Source: Methanobacterium sp. BRmetb2 (lineage in GTDB: Archaea > Methanobacteriota > Methanobacteria > Methanobacteriales > Methanobacteriaceae). From it: a stretch of DNA of 64,000 nucleotides. The number at the start of each line of letters is the position of its first letter. Position 1 is the stretch's first letter. Below the pieces are notes generated by a model that saw only the letters and a list, made by a program, of their open reading frames with translations, was not told the origin of the DNA and did no database searches. A program made the position numbers and the translations under genes. This document shows positions 63,491-64,000 of this stretch, piece by piece. The stretch lies in NCBI GenBank assembly GCA_003491285.1, contig CP022705.1, forward strand, positions 1,879,501 through 1,943,500. Direction: 5' to 3'.

Positions 63491-63648
63491 AGTATCTTCC
63501 GAAATTTTTGATATAATTAATTAGTTACTATTTTATCAATCAATACATATATAGAATACTTCATGACGAAAATTAGTTACCTCTGTAATTAAATAGTATA
63601 AATCCTATAATAAGAAATATAGGATTAAAAAAATGGTTTGAGATAATT

Positions 63649-64000
63649 ATGTATAATATAACCGTTGTTCCTGGGGATGGAATTGGAGTTGAAGTGTCAA
63701 ATGCAAGTTTAACTGTTTTAGAAGCATTAAATATTGAATTTAATTTCACTAAAGCACATGCGGGATATGAATGCTTCCAAAACACAGGTACTACCATCCC
63801 TCAAGATACCATTAATATGTCACGTAAAGCAGATGCAACTCTTTTTGGAGCAGTCACTACAGTTCCAGGGCAGAAAAGTGCCATCATAACTTTGAGAAAA
63901 GCGTTAGATCTTTTTGCCAATATTAGGCCTGTAAAATCTTATGAGGGTATTAATTCTCTTTATAATAATCTGGATATGGTTATTATAAGGGAAAATAGTG
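63649..64000 (+). CDS. Homoisocitrate/isopropylmalate dehydrogenase family protein (partial)
   Basis: The frame from ATG 63649 runs off the end of the window. It starts MYNITVVPGDGIGVEVSNA and continues with ADATLFGAVTTVPGQKSAII, TLRKALDLFANIRPVKSY and MVIIRENS. This is the beta-decarboxylating dehydrogenase family, with the substrate-loop and R-x3-D-x-N-x-R motif ALDLFANIRP. In methanogens this could be AksF (coenzyme B synthesis) or LeuB; which one is undecided from the visible third. Confidence 0.8.
   Translation, partial: MYNITVVPGDGIGVEVSNASLTVLEALNIEFNFTKAHAGYECFQNTGTTIPQDTINMSRKADATLFGAVTTVPGQKSAIITLRKALDLFANIRPVKSYEGINSLYNNLDMVIIRENS

Overview
The window is chromosomal DNA from an AT-rich methanogenic archaeon of the order Methanobacteriales, most likely a mesophilic Methanobacterium-like species. 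Support comes from a methanogenesis marker gene (mtxX), cyclic 2,3-diphosphoglycerate synthetase, F420 enzymes (FprA and an FrhB-like subunit), a thermosome, archaeal PriS/PriL, ribosomal protein S8e, the split family-B DNA polymerase subunit PolB2, a methanobacterial adhesin-like beta-helix protein, and archaeal TATA/BRE promoters with strong GGAGGTGA-type ribosome binding sites. I saw no rRNA, tRNA, CRISPR array, insertion sequence or prophage. The region reads as mostly core genome with some accessory islands. Genus level is inference.

Layout. 0.3-7.7 kb: DNA primase (priL-priS, overlapping), convergent with cca, thpR and an HPr-kinase-like ATPase, then the archaeal shikimate entry genes aroB' and aroA'. 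8.1-15.2 kb: DUF169 protein, methyltransferase, pantoate kinase, a PHP-family phosphoesterase that lacks any ATG/GTG/TTG start, riboflavin-pathway reductase, TatD, polyprenyl diphosphate synthase and mtxX. 15.4-20.1 kb: envelope and surface proteins (DUF4012, zinc-ribbon/TM protein, adhesin, secreted transglutaminase-like protein). 20.7-30 kb: hemL, cobH, aspS, hisD, cpgS and fprA. 30.3-34.8 kb: thermosome, then acetyl-CoA synthetase with an acetate transporter. 35-37.2 kb: small envelope genes. 37.4-40.2 kb: a ferrous-iron module (feoA, feoB, a 46-residue Cys-rich gene and a DtxR-family regulator) headed by a palindrome over the predicted transcription start. 40.3-49.7 kb: xth, an AAA+ ATPase, HAD, polB2, rps8e, hypE, a peptidase-like protein, a formyl-THF cycloligase homologue and a solitary Cas4-like nuclease. 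50-54.6 kb: accessory cassette of TSUP transporter, TetR regulator with two palindromic operators, EFR1-type flavodoxin/ferredoxin, membrane protein and MFS exporter. 54.8-59.7 kb: pdxT-glutamate synthase operon with split GltB domains and an FrhB-like F420 subunit. 60-64 kb: malate dehydrogenase, HEAT and TPR repeat proteins, and the start of a homoisocitrate/isopropylmalate dehydrogenase.

The most interesting locus is the glutamate synthase operon. Its FrhB-like subunit carries the two FrhB halves in reversed order (C-half, then 2[4Fe-4S], then N-half), which looks like a circular permutation. The promoter has a GGAA-N6-TTCC palindrome beside its TATA box, matching the known NrpR nitrogen-repressor operator. 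Together these suggest a nitrogen-regulated, F420H2-dependent glutamate synthase with an unusual electron-input subunit. Other points worth checking are the apparent ATT start of the PHP gene, the DtxR-like operator of feoAB, the paired TetR operators, and a 148-bp identical block shared by two neighbouring TPR genes.
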